The translations under genes were made by a program, and so were the position numbers. From Halomonas halocynthiae DSM 14573 (GTDB lineage Bacteria > Pseudomonadota > Gammaproteobacteria > Pseudomonadales > Halomonadaceae): a stretch of DNA of 64,000 bases. Below, one piece after another: positions 16,625-26,372 of the stretch. How positions within the stretch are numbered: position 1 is the stretch's first letter; every line of letters starts with the position of its first letter. Under the pieces are notes generated by a model, which was given only the letters and a program-made list of their open reading frames with translations, searched no databases and was not told the origin of the DNA. The stretch covers positions 124,001 through 188,000 of the forward strand of contig NZ_AUDZ01000013.1 of NCBI RefSeq assembly GCF_000425725.1. Reading direction: 5' to 3'.

Positions 16625-16625
16625 G
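16606..16625 (+). terminator. hairpin overlapping the NlpC/P60 gene stop codon
   Basis: A perfect 8-bp stem (CTCAGGGC and GCCCTGAG) with a CTGC loop includes the stop codon at 16622-16624. No T tract follows, so intrinsic termination is doubtful; it may protect the message 3' end. Confidence 0.45.
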
Positions 16626-16664
16626 CGTAGCCATACGCCCTAGGCATCATGTCACTGAAGTGTA

Positions 16665-17021
16665 TCAGCGAATATGTTTAAGCAGCGCCTGCAGTCGCTC
16701 TAAGTCGCGGCTATCGCCAACTAGTCGAACGTGATCATTCATCATACCGTCGAGGAAGGCTTTTTGGGTCGGCTTACGCAAGATGCGCATAGCGCTTTGT
16801 GGGTTGTCAAAACGTAATTCCAAATCAAGATCAACAGGGAGCCCTGTTCCTGTTTCGATGCCATCAGCAGACATCCGATAGTATCTGGCAATCGCTAGAT
16901 CTTCGGTGGCAATGCCCCAGTCAAGTGGGCGCGTCTCCAGCTGCTCCTGAAAAGCCGATTTACTTCGCTGTGCTTTCTTGAGCATAAACCCCAGTAGCCA
17001 GAGAATGACTCGTAACATCAT
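16665..17021 (-). CDS. hypothetical SCP2-like protein
   Basis: A 118-residue protein with a hydrophobic N-terminus (VILWLLGFMLKKA) and a C-terminal region, including TQKAFLDGMMNDHVRLVGD, that loosely resembles sterol-carrier-protein-2-like lipid-binding domains. The conserved-looking pattern supports a real gene, and it follows hup in the same direction after that gene's terminator. Function is unknown; binding of a lipid or acyl chain at the membrane is only a guess from the fold resemblance. Confidence 0.6.
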   Translation of the reverse strand: MMLRVILWLLGFMLKKAQRSKSAFQEQLETRPLDWGIATEDLAIARYYRMSADGIETGTGLPVDLDLELRFDNPQSAMRILRKPTQKAFLDGMMNDHVRLVGDSRDLERLQALLKHIR

Positions 17022-17057
17022 GTCTTAGCCCCCAGCAAAAAGAGAAAAAGAGAAAAG

Positions 17058-17088
17058 CAGCGGCTCATCAGCACACGACAAGCCGCTG
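17058..17088 (-). terminator. intrinsic terminator of the HU gene
   Basis: On the minus strand, a stem of CAGCGGCT and AGCCGCTG (loop 15 bases) is followed by CTTTTCTCTTTTTCTC. It lies just downstream of the HU stop codon, as expected of a rho-independent terminator. Confidence 0.75.
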
Positions 17089-17099
17089 GTGGCTTAGGC

Positions 17100-17375
17100 T
17101 TACTTTTGCACTGCGTCCTTAAGCCCTTTGCCGGGCTTGAAAGCCACGGTCTTGCTCGCTGGAATCTGCAACGGCTGCCCAGTCTGCGGGTTTTTGCCTG
17201 TACGAGCAGCACGCTGGCGAACGGTAAACGTACCAAAGCCGATCAAGGTAACATCGTTGCCATCAGCAACGCTGCTGGTGATCTCTTCAAGAATTACATT
17301 GAGCACCTGTCCGGCTTTGTCCTTAGAAAGGTCGGCCTGTTTGGCGATGGCTGCAGCAAGTTCTGGTTTGCGCAT
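17100..17375 (-). CDS. hup: HU-family DNA-binding protein
   Basis: A 91-residue nucleoid protein. It starts MRKPELAAAIAKQADLS and carries the HU signature GFGTFTVRQRAARTGKNP with the beta-arm sequence ending in SKTVAFKPGK. The ATG at 17375 has AGGAGA upstream; a longer frame to 17480 adds unrelated residues. The protein binds DNA as a dimer and bends it. The order hup followed by a rubredoxin-reductase-like gene and ubiC-ubiA resembles the Pseudomonas neighbourhood. Which HU paralogue (alpha or beta type) it is cannot be fixed by eye. Confidence 0.94.
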   Translation of the reverse strand: MRKPELAAAIAKQADLSKDKAGQVLNVILEEITSSVADGNDVTLIGFGTFTVRQRAARTGKNPQTGQPLQIPASKTVAFKPGKGLKDAVQK

Positions 17376-17540
17376 AGGGTTGATTCTCCTGACGGTATGT
17401 ATGAAACCGGAATCGTTTCCGGCCACTGCTTCCTGACGGTGTTGCCCTGTTGTTACTGTTTTATGCTTCCTTGTCACCATGGAGACATTCGCGCTACCGC
17501 AATACCTGATGACTTCATGGGTGCAGCAGGGGAATAATCA

Positions 17541-18701
17541 CTAGCCTAGCAATGGCGGTGCTAACCGCGCCAGTCTGACTTTCCGACGCACGCCGTCTCC
17601 TGTCAATGCAAAACCTTGTAATTGGCCGTCCTCTGACTCTGCAAATGCTGCCAGATCACGCCCGCTTCCCTCAATACGCCAACGTACCGCCGATATCGCA
17701 GGCGGCAAGGAAACAATCGGCAACAATGATGTCTTGACCATAATAGGCCAAGCCCCATAACTCACCGGCGTTGGGCTGCCCGATAAGGTGGCGGCTAATG
17801 CTTTGGCCCCAGCTTGCAGTGGTTGAACGTACATCGCGTTGACTCCATCAACACAAGCCACGTCACCCAGGGCATAAATACCACTGACCGATGTTTCAAG
17901 ATAGCGATCCACCACAATGCCATCTTGAGTAACGTTGATGCCAGCAGCGTTTGCCAGCTCCATAGCTGGGCGTAGACCGGTGGCCACCAACACGAAATCA
18001 GCATGAAGTACTGAATTATGACTCAGCTGCACTGCCACCGTATTCTGCGCGTCATAAAGCGCCTGCACCGTTGTGCCGCAGTACAGCCGAATACCCGCCT
18101 TAATAAACGCATCACCCAAAGCCTGCCCTAGTTCGGCGGGCAACAAGCGTGCCAGAAGCGTTTCTTCTGGCGCAACCATGCTTACCCGATGACCGCCAGC
18201 CACCAAGTCATCAGCAAACTCGCAGCCGACGAGCCCAGTACCAACCACCACCACGTCGGCAGGACGCTGCAAGGCTGCCAAGGCGGCATGAAAGCGCCGG
18301 TAATCATCAAGATTATTCACCGCCATCACTCGGCCGGCCAGCTCATCAGGCACCATAAACGGTTGCCTGGGTGCGGCACCCGTCGCCAAGACCAATTGGC
18401 TATAAGGCAACGATTCTGCACCCAGTTGCAGGCAGCACGAGCCGGTATCGATAGCATCAACAACGGTATGGGTGCGCAGCGTGATATCAAGCTCCTGAGC
18501 CACCTGCAGCGCTGAGCGCGCCACCAGCCGCTCAGGTGAAAGCCGTTTGGCAAAGCCAGTGGAAAGCAACGGCTTAGAGTAATCATCGCCGCCGTCGGCC
18601 GTTAGTAATGTCACTGACCGCTGGGGGTCACGGCTACGTAGCTGACGCGCCAACCCAAACCCTGCCATCCCAGAGCCGATAATGGTCACAGGAGCACTCA
18701 T
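17541..18701 (-). CDS. rubB: rubredoxin-NAD+ reductase-like flavoprotein
   Basis: A 386-residue FAD/NAD(P)-linked pyridine-nucleotide oxidoreductase. The FAD motif is VTIIGSGMAGFGLARQL at the N-terminus, the NAD motif VVVVGTGLVGCEFAD is near residue 145, and the second FAD site GIYALGDVACV is near 275. Sequence style and position next to hup and ubiC-ubiA match rubredoxin reductases, which pass electrons from NADH to rubredoxin for alkane hydroxylation or oxidative-stress defence. The ATG at 18701 gives the canonical N-terminus. No rubredoxin gene is present on either side, so the partner must be elsewhere or the electron acceptor is different. Confidence 0.8.
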   Translation of the reverse strand: MSAPVTIIGSGMAGFGLARQLRSRDPQRSVTLLTADGGDDYSKPLLSTGFAKRLSPERLVARSALQVAQELDITLRTHTVVDAIDTGSCCLQLGAESLPYSQLVLATGAAPRQPFMVPDELAGRVMAVNNLDDYRRFHAALAALQRPADVVVVGTGLVGCEFADDLVAGGHRVSMVAPEETLLARLLPAELGQALGDAFIKAGIRLYCGTTVQALYDAQNTVAVQLSHNSVLHADFVLVATGLRPAMELANAAGINVTQDGIVVDRYLETSVSGIYALGDVACVDGVNAMYVQPLQAGAKALAATLSGSPTPVSYGAWPIMVKTSLLPIVSLPPAISAVRWRIEGSGRDLAAFAESEDGQLQGFALTGDGVRRKVRLARLAPPLLG

Positions 18702-18804
18702 TGCTATCCTTGTTCTGCTGCCATAGTCGTAAAAACTTGCCATGGTACACTAGCGCCCCGTGGTATGGGATGCAGGCATAGTAGAGACATTAAGTGGTGA
18801 TCAC

Positions 18805-19353
18805 GTGGTAAGTAAGGGTTTAACACAGGCGCGGACGATAAAATGGCAGCCTCTGGCAGCCGCACGCCCGGCAATAAGCCACTCATGGTGGCAGTGGGTC
18901 TCATCAACCGACTCTCTGACAACACGCCTGACAGAGGCTGGAGCTCCTGCTACTTTCCGTGTTCGCCTGCTCAGCCAACGGCTGGGTAGACCAAGCCGTG
19001 ATGAGGCGCTGGCACTGGATCAGCCGATCGGCCGCTGGGCCTGGATACGCGAGGTCGCTTTGTGCCTGAATGATCAGCCTTGGGTAATCGCACGCTCTGT
19101 CGCGCCACTGGACCGGCTGAATGGCCACCGTCTTGACGGCCTGGGCGAACGCTCACTGGGCAGTTGGCTTTTTAGTCAGCCTGGCCTCAAACGTGGTGCC
19201 ATCGAAATTACCCGATCGCCGGCCCCATTCCATCAAATACCTGGCCCTTTAGGCCGACGCTCGATACTTCACCACCAACGCTTTACGGTACTGGTTCAGG
19301 AGTTCTTCCTGGATAACATGGCAGATAATTTGGGGCTGCTGCCTTCGCGATAG
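18805..19353 (+). CDS. ubiC: chorismate-pyruvate lyase
   Basis: A 182-residue enzyme that removes pyruvate from chorismate to give 4-hydroxybenzoate, the first step of ubiquinone synthesis. The conserved pattern includes [32 protein letters not shown] and [12 protein letters not shown], ending with the terminal [14 protein letters not shown]. The start is uncertain: the GTG at 18805 gives a normal length, while a GTG at 18760 would add 15 residues. It is followed at 35 bases by ubiA, with which it likely forms an operon, and is divergent from the rubredoxin-reductase-like gene. Confidence 0.88.
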   Translation: MVSKGLTQARTIKWQPLAAARPAISHSWWQWVSSTDSLTTRLTEAGAPATFRVRLLSQRLGRPSRDEALALDQPIGRWAWIREVALCLNDQPWVIARSVAPLDRLNGHRLDGLGERSLGSWLFSQPGLKRGAIEITRSPAPFHQIPGPLGRRSILHHQRFTVLVQEFFLDNMADNLGLLPSR

Positions 19354-19388
19354 CTGGCGACGATTTACGACTTATTCGAGAGCGCACA

Positions 19389-20282
19389 ATGGATTCATCA
19401 CTTTTGCGTCCTACGGGACTCGCACGCATTCCAGACTTTCTGCACCTGACCCGCCTTGATCGCCCCATCGGCACTTGGCTGCTAATGTGGCCGACCCTTT
19501 GGGCGCTGTGGGTTGCTTCTGACGGTATCCCTGAGCGACACCTAGTAGTGATTTTTGTGCTCGGAGTTTACCTGATGCGTGCCGCGGGTTGTGTCATCAA
19601 CGACTATGCCGACCGACACGTTGATGGCCATGTCAAACGTACTGTGAACCGCCCGCTAGCCACCGGCCGAATCAGTGAGCGCGAGGCGCTCGGGCTGTTT
19701 GCCTTACTGGTTGTCGCCTCTTTCATACTGGTGTGCTTTACCAACCTGTATACCGTACTGCTGTCGCTAGTAGGCGTGGCGCTGGCAGCTATTTACCCTT
19801 TCATGAAACGCTACACGCATCTGCCACAGGTCGTTCTGGGCGCGGCTTTCTCTTGGGCGATTCCCATGGCATTCGGTGCCGTTCTAGGCGAAGTACCAAC
19901 AGTGGGCTGGCTGCTGTTTGCCGCCAATCTGAGCTGGACGATTGCCTACGACACCCTGTATGCCATGGTGGACCGCGATGACGATCTGAAAATCGGCATA
20001 AAATCTACAGCAGTACTGTTTGGCCGTGCTGACACACTGATGATTGGCCTGTTTCAGCTCGCCACGTTGATTTTGCTGGCGCTGGCAGGCTGGCTATTAA
20101 CGCTAGGCGGTTTTTTCTGGTTAGGGCTAACCACCATGGCCGCCACTTTTGTCTTCCAGCAGTGGCTAGCCCAAGGACGTAACCGCGATCGCTGCTTCCG
20201 AGCCTTTCTTAATAACCAATGGTCGGGCATGGTGGTTTTTGCGGGTATTGCTCTAAGCCTGTGGCCAGTCGTCAGCGGCTAA
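19389..20282 (+). CDS. ubiA: 4-hydroxybenzoate octaprenyltransferase
   Basis: A 297-residue integral-membrane prenyltransferase with about eight or nine helices that attaches a polyprenyl chain to 4-hydroxybenzoate. Two Asp-rich motifs bind the magnesium-diphosphate: [20 protein letters not shown] (about residues 74-93) and [17 protein letters not shown]. It follows ubiC directly. Its 3' end overlaps the convergent cysZ-like gene by 11 bases, so no terminator lies between them. Confidence 0.95.
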   Translation: MDSSLLRPTGLARIPDFLHLTRLDRPIGTWLLMWPTLWALWVASDGIPERHLVVIFVLGVYLMRAAGCVINDYADRHVDGHVKRTVNRPLATGRISEREALGLFALLVVASFILVCFTNLYTVLLSLVGVALAAIYPFMKRYTHLPQVVLGAAFSWAIPMAFGAVLGEVPTVGWLLFAANLSWTIAYDTLYAMVDRDDDLKIGIKSTAVLFGRADTLMIGLFQLATLILLALAGWLLTLGGFFWLGLTTMAATFVFQQWLAQGRNRDRCFRAFLNNQWSGMVVFAGIALSLWPVVSG

Positions 20283-21009
20283 CGGCAGTGGCGTTTCCCT
20301 GGTCTCGGTAGTGTTTGTCCCACATCAGCACGGCGCCAGCCACAGCGCCAGGCAACAAAAACAGGTTAGCCAGTGGCAGCCAAGTAATCAGAGTCACCCA
20401 GCCCCCATACGTTAATGTGGGTATGCGCCGTGCATTAAGACGACGGCGCATATCGGCAAAGCTCACCTTGTTGTTGTCCATGGGGTAGTCTAGGTAGGTA
20501 ATTGCCATGGTCCAGGCGGTAAACAGCCCCCACAGCACAGGGGCAATCATATTGACTACCGGTATCCAGCTGATAATAAACAGCAACAACATGCGTGGCA
20601 GGATATAGCCCAGTTTGACCAGTTCACGACCAATGGCATCCATACCTGCACGCATGATGCCTCGGTCATCCACTGGAGGTTGGCCCGTCACCACACGCTC
20701 CACCTTCTCAGCCAGAAGGCCATAAAAAGGGGCGGCAATTAGGCTGGTGATCAAGGTAAACGTGAAAAACACAATCAACAACAGACTGATAACAAACAGC
20801 GGCCAAATCAACCAGTTAAGCCATTCAAGCCAGCTCGGCACCATAGCCATCCAGCCATCAAGCCAACCACCAAATCGGCTGATGACGTAATACAGCAGCC
20901 CTGTATACACCAATAAATTAACCAGAATTGGTAAAAACACATAGCGGCGAAGCCCTGGGGTATAGACCAAGCGAGTTCCCCGAGAGAGTGCCGTAAACGC
21001 ATCAAGCAT
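20272..21009 (-). CDS. cysZ: CysZ-type (EI24 domain) membrane protein
   Basis: A 245-residue membrane protein with four or more hydrophobic segments, matching the CysZ/EI24 family. It opens with a soluble start ([20 protein letters not shown]), has the conserved [19 protein letters not shown]-like segment and the YLDYPMDN motif. CysZ proteins mediate sulfate uptake for cysteine synthesis in enteric bacteria. The ATG at 21009 is preferred, with AGAGGAAA upstream; two earlier codons start at TTG. No cys genes are nearby, so the sulfate role rests on family identity. Confidence 0.88.
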   Translation of the reverse strand: MLDAFTALSRGTRLVYTPGLRRYVFLPILVNLLVYTGLLYYVISRFGGWLDGWMAMVPSWLEWLNWLIWPLFVISLLLIVFFTFTLITSLIAAPFYGLLAEKVERVVTGQPPVDDRGIMRAGMDAIGRELVKLGYILPRMLLLFIISWIPVVNMIAPVLWGLFTAWTMAITYLDYPMDNNKVSFADMRRRLNARRIPTLTYGGWVTLITWLPLANLFLLPGAVAGAVLMWDKHYRDQGNATAVSR

Positions 21010-21193
21010 GAACAATTTCCTCTAACGTGTGTCTGACATGCGATCATTCATTGAACACTGCAAGACCTGCGACAACAGGCAGCAGCAAGAGTGGTTGAAT
21101 ATCAGTCGCTGGCACTTATCATGGCACTGATAACCCATATTATCTGACACTAGCGTCTCACAACTCAAAACAACAAAGCCGATACAACCACTG

Positions 21194-21595
21194 ATGACCG
21201 ACATAGATGATGTACCCTCGCCACAGGGCCAGTTGACGCTCAAGCTGGTCGCTAACCGCCATGATACCAACCTGCACGGCGATATTTCCGGTGGATGGCT
21301 GGTATCGCACATGGATCAGGCCGCCGAGCTGGCCGCCAGCCGAATGGCCAGTGGCCGTACGGCTACTGTCTCCATCGAAAGCATGGATTTTCTCTCCCCC
21401 GTAAGGGTTGGCTCTATGGTCAATATTTTTACCGAAGTGCGTGAAACAGGACGCAGTTCAATGAAAATTGATGTAGAGGTCTGGTGCCGCCTGCCCCAGG
21501 AAAGTGAAAAACATGAACTGCAAAAAGTCACAGAAGCGCGTTTCGTCATGGTCGCACTAGACGATAAAGGCCGCATTCGTTCAGTCAAGCAATAA
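21194..21595 (+). CDS. acyl-CoA thioesterase, YciA-like
   Basis: A 133-residue hot-dog-fold thioesterase. The central helix motif NLHGDISGGWLVSHMDQAAE carries the Asp and Gly-Gly of the YciA/acyl-CoA hydrolase group, followed by TVSIESMDFLSPVRVGSMV. Such enzymes hydrolyse short- to long-chain acyl-CoAs in the cytoplasm. The gene stands alone with a classic terminator directly after it. It is unrelated in sequence to the betainyl-type thioesterase earlier in the window, apart from the fold. Confidence 0.88.
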   Translation: MTDIDDVPSPQGQLTLKLVANRHDTNLHGDISGGWLVSHMDQAAELAASRMASGRTATVSIESMDFLSPVRVGSMVNIFTEVRETGRSSMKIDVEVWCRLPQESEKHELQKVTEARFVMVALDDKGRIRSVKQ

Positions 21596-21604
21596 CAAGG
21601 CAGC

Positions 21605-21640
21605 AAAACGCCGGATACTCTAAATAGCATCCGGCGTTTT
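21605..21640 (+). terminator. intrinsic terminator after the YciA-like gene
   Basis: A 12-bp stem (AAAACGCCGGAT and ATCCGGCGTTTT) with a 12-base loop ends in a T tract (TTTTTTCG). It is 9 bases past the stop codon and is a textbook rho-independent terminator; the A-rich left flank means it may also serve the convergent TRAP binding-protein gene. Confidence 0.9.
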
Positions 21641-21665
21641 TTCGTCTATAAACAACCCACAACAA

Positions 21666-22754
21666 TCAACCTGTCAACGTATCACGTGCTTTCAGGTAGT
21701 CAAACTCACCAACATCTGTAAAGCCACGCACGGTCTCCTGGAAAGCAGAGTACGATGCATAAACTTTACGTGACTCTTCATCACTGTCTACCTGACGCTG
21801 GATAACCTTCTGAGACGCTTCTTTCAGCGCAGCCAAAACGTCTGTGGGGAACGTCCGTAGCTTGACACCATGCTCCTCGGTCAAGGTATGCAGCGCTTCA
21901 GCGTTACGGAACACTAACTCACTGAACATTGCCATATTGGACGCTCGAGCGGCTTCGGTGACTACCACCTTAAGGTCATCTGGCAAGCTATTCCACGCAT
22001 CCAGATTAACGGTTCCTTCCAGAATTGCTGACGGCTCATTCCACACTGAGGTGTAATAATATTCAGCTACCTGATGCAGGCCAAACGCCAAATCATTGTA
22101 GGGACCCACCCAGTCTGCTGCGTCCAGCACGCCAGTCTGCAATGACGTAAAAATCTCACTGCCTGGAATCGTCATAGTGGTCACGCCAATATCAGCCATG
22201 GCTTCACCCGCCAACCCAGGCAAGCGCAACTTCAGGCCCTGCATGTCTTCCAGTGAATTAATCTCTTTCTTGAACCAGCCCGCCATCTGGGTGCCTGTGT
22301 TACCCACTGCAAACGGCTTAAGGTTGTGCTTCGCATACAGCTCGTCCCACAGCTCATGACCGCCACCATTGTATAACCAAGAGTTGGTTTCATTGGTGGT
22401 CATGCCAAATGGCACAGCGGTGAAAAACTGCGCTGCCGCCACTTTGCCGCGCCAATAATACGAAGCGGAATGCCCCATTTCAGCCGTGCCAGCAGACACG
22501 GCATCAAACACCTCAAGCGCTGGCACCATCTCGCCCGCACCGTGCACACGAATCTTCATCCGCCCGCCCGACATCTGCTCAATACGCTTAGCAAAGTCAT
22601 TAGCGCCAGTTCCAAGGGCAGGGAAATTTTTGGGCCAAGAGGTCACCATGTTCCAAGTAATGGTTTCATCGGCTGACGCAGTAGAAACAAAAGGAGCTGC
22701 TGCCACACTAGCCGCACCCAAGCCTGCAGTTTTAAGAAACTTACGTCGTTGCAT
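21666..22754 (-). CDS. TRAP transporter substrate-binding protein, TakP-like, Tat-exported (orphan)
   Basis: A 362-residue DctP-family periplasmic binding protein. The N-terminus has a twin-arginine signal (RRKFLKTAGLGAASVAAAP) with cleavage near STASA, so it is exported folded. Conserved parts resemble TakP, the 2-oxo-acid binder: MVTSWPKNFPALGTGANDFA, the YYWRGK loop, and LKLRLPGLAGE with an Arg that would bind a carboxylate. Genes for the small and large membrane subunits (DctQ, DctM) are not adjacent on either side. It must use a permease elsewhere or act as a sensor. The ligand is inferred from family resemblance. Confidence 0.87.
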   Translation of the reverse strand: MQRRKFLKTAGLGAASVAAAPFVSTASADETITWNMVTSWPKNFPALGTGANDFAKRIEQMSGGRMKIRVHGAGEMVPALEVFDAVSAGTAEMGHSASYYWRGKVAAAQFFTAVPFGMTTNETNSWLYNGGGHELWDELYAKHNLKPFAVGNTGTQMAGWFKKEINSLEDMQGLKLRLPGLAGEAMADIGVTTMTIPGSEIFTSLQTGVLDAADWVGPYNDLAFGLHQVAEYYYTSVWNEPSAILEGTVNLDAWNSLPDDLKVVVTEAARASNMAMFSELVFRNAEALHTLTEEHGVKLRTFPTDVLAALKEASQKVIQRQVDSDEESRKVYASYSAFQETVRGFTDVGEFDYLKARDTLTG

Positions 22755-22902
22755 GAAGTCACTCCTTTATTGATTTTTATCGACACAACTAGAAACAGCT
22801 GGTATTCGCTTTTTCCGCAGGGTGAAAGGCACTTTTGGCAGGCAAATACAGGGGCTGATAGTCAATGCTAACCGTCATCATGTTTCAATGGCACCCCACT
22901 TT

Positions 22903-25107
22903 CTACAGCGGTGTCAGTTTAGCAAAACCTAACACCAGCCACTTGGCACCTTCGCCTTCAAAACTGACATGAACCCGCGCACGTTCACCCTCACCCTCAG
23001 CATCAAGAATCACTCCTTCGCCGAACACCGGATGGCTGACTCGCTGCCCAAGACTCAACGAAGGTAAATCGCCAGCGGCCTCAACACCTTGCTGCCGCCA
23101 TGACGGCTGAGGCCTTGAGACACTAAGCGGGCGTGAAACCTGACCACGCATACGCACTTCTTCAAGATGCTGCTCAGGCAGTTCACGCACAAACCGTGAA
23201 GGACGAGGAAACGTTTCTTTGCCGTGTAACCGTCGCACTTCTGCATGCGTCAAATAGAGTTTCTGCATAGCACGCGTCAGGCCCACATAGCACAGCCGCC
23301 GCTCTTCTTCGAGACGCCCCGGCTCTTCCAACGACATCTTATGGGGGAATAACCCCTCTTCCACACCGGTAATAAACACCACGGGAAACTCTAACCCTTT
23401 GGCCGAGTGCAGGGTCATCATCTGCACGCAGTCTTCGAACTCATCGGCTTCATGATCACCGGCATTAAGAGCCGCTTCAGCCAAAAATGCCTCCAGCGCT
23501 ACCATGCCTTCACCAATCTCGGCATTTCCCAGCGCTTCACCTTGAGTAAACGCCTTGGCGGCAGTCACAAGCTCCTCTAAGTTTTCGACGCGTGCCTGGC
23601 CTTTCTCGCCTTTTTCATTACGGTGGTGCTCAATCAGCCCACTGCGCTCGCCAACATGGTCAATAATTTCATGTAGCGCCAGCATCGAGGTTTCATCATC
23701 CAGCCGCTCAATTAGATCGCTGAAAACCCTAACCGCATTGCCCGCTCGCCCCTTGAGAGAGCCGTCGTGCAAACCATCATGCAGCGCCTGCCATAGCGAG
23801 GTGTTATCCAGGCGTGCACGCTCACGCAACAGCTCAACGGTGCGCGTGCCAATGCCCCGTGCTGGCACGTTAATGACCCGTTCTAGCGCCGCATCGTCGT
23901 TGCGGTTAAGCAATAACCGCAGATAGGCCAGAGCATTCTTGATTTCCATGCGCTCGTAAAAACGCTGACCGCCATAGATACGGTAGGCAACCCCTTGACG
24001 AATCAGTGTTTCCTCTATCACCCGAGACTGGGCGTTAGAACGGTAAAGAATAGCCATTTCACTACGCTTGAAGCCTTCGCTGACCTTATCGCGAATGGTA
24101 TCAACGATGAAGCGTGCTTCATCAAGGTCATTAAACCCACCATAAACCGAGATAGGCTCGCCTTGTTCGCCATCAGTCCATAGCTCCTTGCCCATACGCT
24201 CGGCATTGTGGCTAATCAACGCATTGGCAGACTCAAGAATGGCGCTGGTAGAGCGATAGTTCTGCTCCAGCCGTACCGTTTTTGTTTCGGAAAACTCTTG
24301 CTCAAAACGACGGATGTTCTCAATACGCGCTCCGCGCCAGCCGTAAATTGACTGATCATCATCACCGACGACCGTCATTGGCGTCTGCATGCCACTAAGC
24401 AGTTTCAACCAGGCATACTGCAGGGTGTTGGTATCCTGAAACTCATCCACCAACACATGACCAAAACGTTCACGATAATGTGCCAACAGCGCCGGATTAT
24501 CCCGCAGCAGTTCAAGGCTTCTCAGCAGCAGCTCGCCGAAATCCACCAACCCACCACGCTCACAAGTCAGCTGATAACGCTCGTAGAGGTCTACCATCTG
24601 CATCAAGTACGCATCACCGTTAACGTTAACTTGATGAGGTCTCAACCCCTCTTCCTTACAACCCGAAATAAATGACTGCACTTGGCGTGGTGGATAACGC
24701 TCATCGTCAATAGTATTTTCTTTGAGAAGGCGCTTAATCAGACGTAGCTGATCATCACTATCAATTATCTGAAAATGCTGGGGCAAACGCGCATCCTGCC
24801 AGTGGGTACGCAACAAGCGATGGGCAATGGAGTGGAAAGTACCCACCCACACGTGACGCAGCGACAGACCAAGCAAGGCTTCCAAGCGTGTTCGCATTTC
24901 ACGAGCCGCTTTGTTGGTAAAGGTGACGGCCAGCACCGCATAAGGGGAAAGCCCTTCGGCCTGCATCAGCCAAGCAATACGATGCACCAGTACCCGAGTT
25001 TTCCCCGAACCAGCTCCGGCCAACACCAGCATATTACCCTGGGGCGCGCTGACAGCTTCGCGCTGAGCCGCATTCATGTGGTCGAGAATCGCCGTGACAT
25101 CATCCAT
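22903..25107 (-). CDS. uvrD: DNA helicase II (UvrD/Rep superfamily 1)
   Basis: A 734-residue 3'-5' DNA helicase for nucleotide-excision and mismatch repair. Motif Q is LNAAQ-like (MNAAQREAVSAP), Walker A is VLAGAGSGKTRVLVHRI (about residues 27-43), motif Ia is VTFTNKAAREM, Walker B is VLVDEFQDTN, motif III is VVGDDDQSIYGWRGA, and motif VI is CYVGLTRAM. A C-terminal Tudor-like tail (GQRVSHPVFGEGVI) is typical of UvrD. The ATG at 25107 matches the normal N-terminus; ATG 25119 or TTG 25125 would add a few residues. Confidence 0.95.
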   Translation of the reverse strand: MDDVTAILDHMNAAQREAVSAPQGNMLVLAGAGSGKTRVLVHRIAWLMQAEGLSPYAVLAVTFTNKAAREMRTRLEALLGLSLRHVWVGTFHSIAHRLLRTHWQDARLPQHFQIIDSDDQLRLIKRLLKENTIDDERYPPRQVQSFISGCKEEGLRPHQVNVNGDAYLMQMVDLYERYQLTCERGGLVDFGELLLRSLELLRDNPALLAHYRERFGHVLVDEFQDTNTLQYAWLKLLSGMQTPMTVVGDDDQSIYGWRGARIENIRRFEQEFSETKTVRLEQNYRSTSAILESANALISHNAERMGKELWTDGEQGEPISVYGGFNDLDEARFIVDTIRDKVSEGFKRSEMAILYRSNAQSRVIEETLIRQGVAYRIYGGQRFYERMEIKNALAYLRLLLNRNDDAALERVINVPARGIGTRTVELLRERARLDNTSLWQALHDGLHDGSLKGRAGNAVRVFSDLIERLDDETSMLALHEIIDHVGERSGLIEHHRNEKGEKGQARVENLEELVTAAKAFTQGEALGNAEIGEGMVALEAFLAEAALNAGDHEADEFEDCVQMMTLHSAKGLEFPVVFITGVEEGLFPHKMSLEEPGRLEEERRLCYVGLTRAMQKLYLTHAEVRRLHGKETFPRPSRFVRELPEQHLEEVRMRGQVSRPLSVSRPQPSWRQQGVEAAGDLPSLSLGQRVSHPVFGEGVILDAEGEGERARVHVSFEGEGAKWLVLGFAKLTPL

Positions 25108-25290
25108 GGGAGAAACCATATACAAGGAGATCGCTGCTGAAAAATGGGTCGTCAGCTTAGCATATTAAGGCACACCGAGACGGCAGCTGGCAGCCAATAC
25201 CAGCCTAGCTGCGCTATCTTTGGAGAGCTTGGTGATAACACATTTAGTGACGACAAGCTCAGCTGTAAACCCCCCAGTTTAGAAAACGAT

Positions 25291-26145
25291 CTAACTAATT
25301 TCTGGAAAGCGCAGTGGCGTCAAGCTCGTCCTGACGGCCTTGAGCTGCTCTGCAAGCTTGGGCCCGCGCGTTTTGGCCACACCCACCGCCAATACGTCTA
25401 TCAGTACCAAATGTGCAATACGTGAGCTCATGGGGGTATAGATTTCGGTTTCTTCAGGTACATCGATATACAGCGGCAACGTCACTTCCTCAGCCAGCGG
25501 TGAACCATGGGGGCAGATACCGATCACCGTAGCTCCCGCTTCACGCGCCAATCTAACACTGGCTACCAGAGCACGGGTGCGTCCGGTCTGAGAAATAGCC
25601 ACCACCACATCGCCTTCCTTAAGAGTCACCGCCGACATGTTCTGCATGTGGGGGTCTGACAACGCCGCGGTAGATATCTGTAAACGGAAAAACTTGTGCT
25701 GGGCATCAAAGGCCACAGCACCAGACGCGCCGTAACCGTAAAACTCAACACGATTCGCCATCGCCAACGCATTAATTGCCTGACTTAACGACTCGTTATC
25801 CAGCCGGTCGCGTATCGATAACAAGGTGCCGACAGTAGAGTCAAAAATACTCTGAGAAAACTCAGCCACAGTGTCGCTATCATTCATTGAAAACTGAGCG
25901 AACTGGCTACCTGCCGCCAGCATCTGAGCCAGCTTGAGCTTGAAATCCTGAAAACCTCCGCAACCCAAAGCACGACAAAACCGCACCACAGTGGGTTCGC
26001 TGACCTTCGCTTCGGTAGCTAAGTCCACAATCCGCATATGAATAACGTCTTCGGGATTACGCAGCACAAAGCGCGCCACTTTCTGTTCAGAGCGGCGAAA
26101 ATGCTCCATACGGCGTCTCATCTCATCGAACAGACCAAGGCTCAC
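25291..26145 (-). CDS. hexR: RpiR-family regulator, HexR-like
   Basis: A 284-residue regulator with an N-terminal RpiR helix-turn-helix (EAKVSEPTVVRFCRALGCGG, about residues 45-64) and a C-terminal SIS sugar-isomerase-like domain (RVEFYGYGASGAVAFDAQ and VVVAISQTGRTRALV). HexR senses 2-keto-3-deoxy-6-phosphogluconate and represses genes of the Entner-Doudoroff pathway in gammaproteobacteria. The GTG at 26145 has GAGGAG upstream. No zwf-edd genes lie next to it, so the HexR identity is from sequence only. It is divergent from a small gene of unknown role. Confidence 0.85.
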   Translation of the reverse strand: MSLGLFDEMRRRMEHFRRSEQKVARFVLRNPEDVIHMRIVDLATEAKVSEPTVVRFCRALGCGGFQDFKLKLAQMLAAGSQFAQFSMNDSDTVAEFSQSIFDSTVGTLLSIRDRLDNESLSQAINALAMANRVEFYGYGASGAVAFDAQHKFFRLQISTAALSDPHMQNMSAVTLKEGDVVVAISQTGRTRALVASVRLAREAGATVIGICPHGSPLAEEVTLPLYIDVPEETEIYTPMSSRIAHLVLIDVLAVGVAKTRGPKLAEQLKAVRTSLTPLRFPEIS

Positions 26146-26372
26146 GTGCGACTCCTCGTCAATAGGCTGGCAGCGTAATGCCGCTGCCATTTAGTCAAAA
26201 TGATTGTAACAGTATGCCTCAGGCCAGATCGCAACAGGGTGCTCATTATCGACGCCATGCTGCATTCATTCACCTTCATTCATCATACTGTCAAATGTTT
26301 TATAGTAAAAAGTACTGTGTCGCACCGCATCATAGAGATGCCACACCTTCACAGCAGGTAGGAGAATCGATC

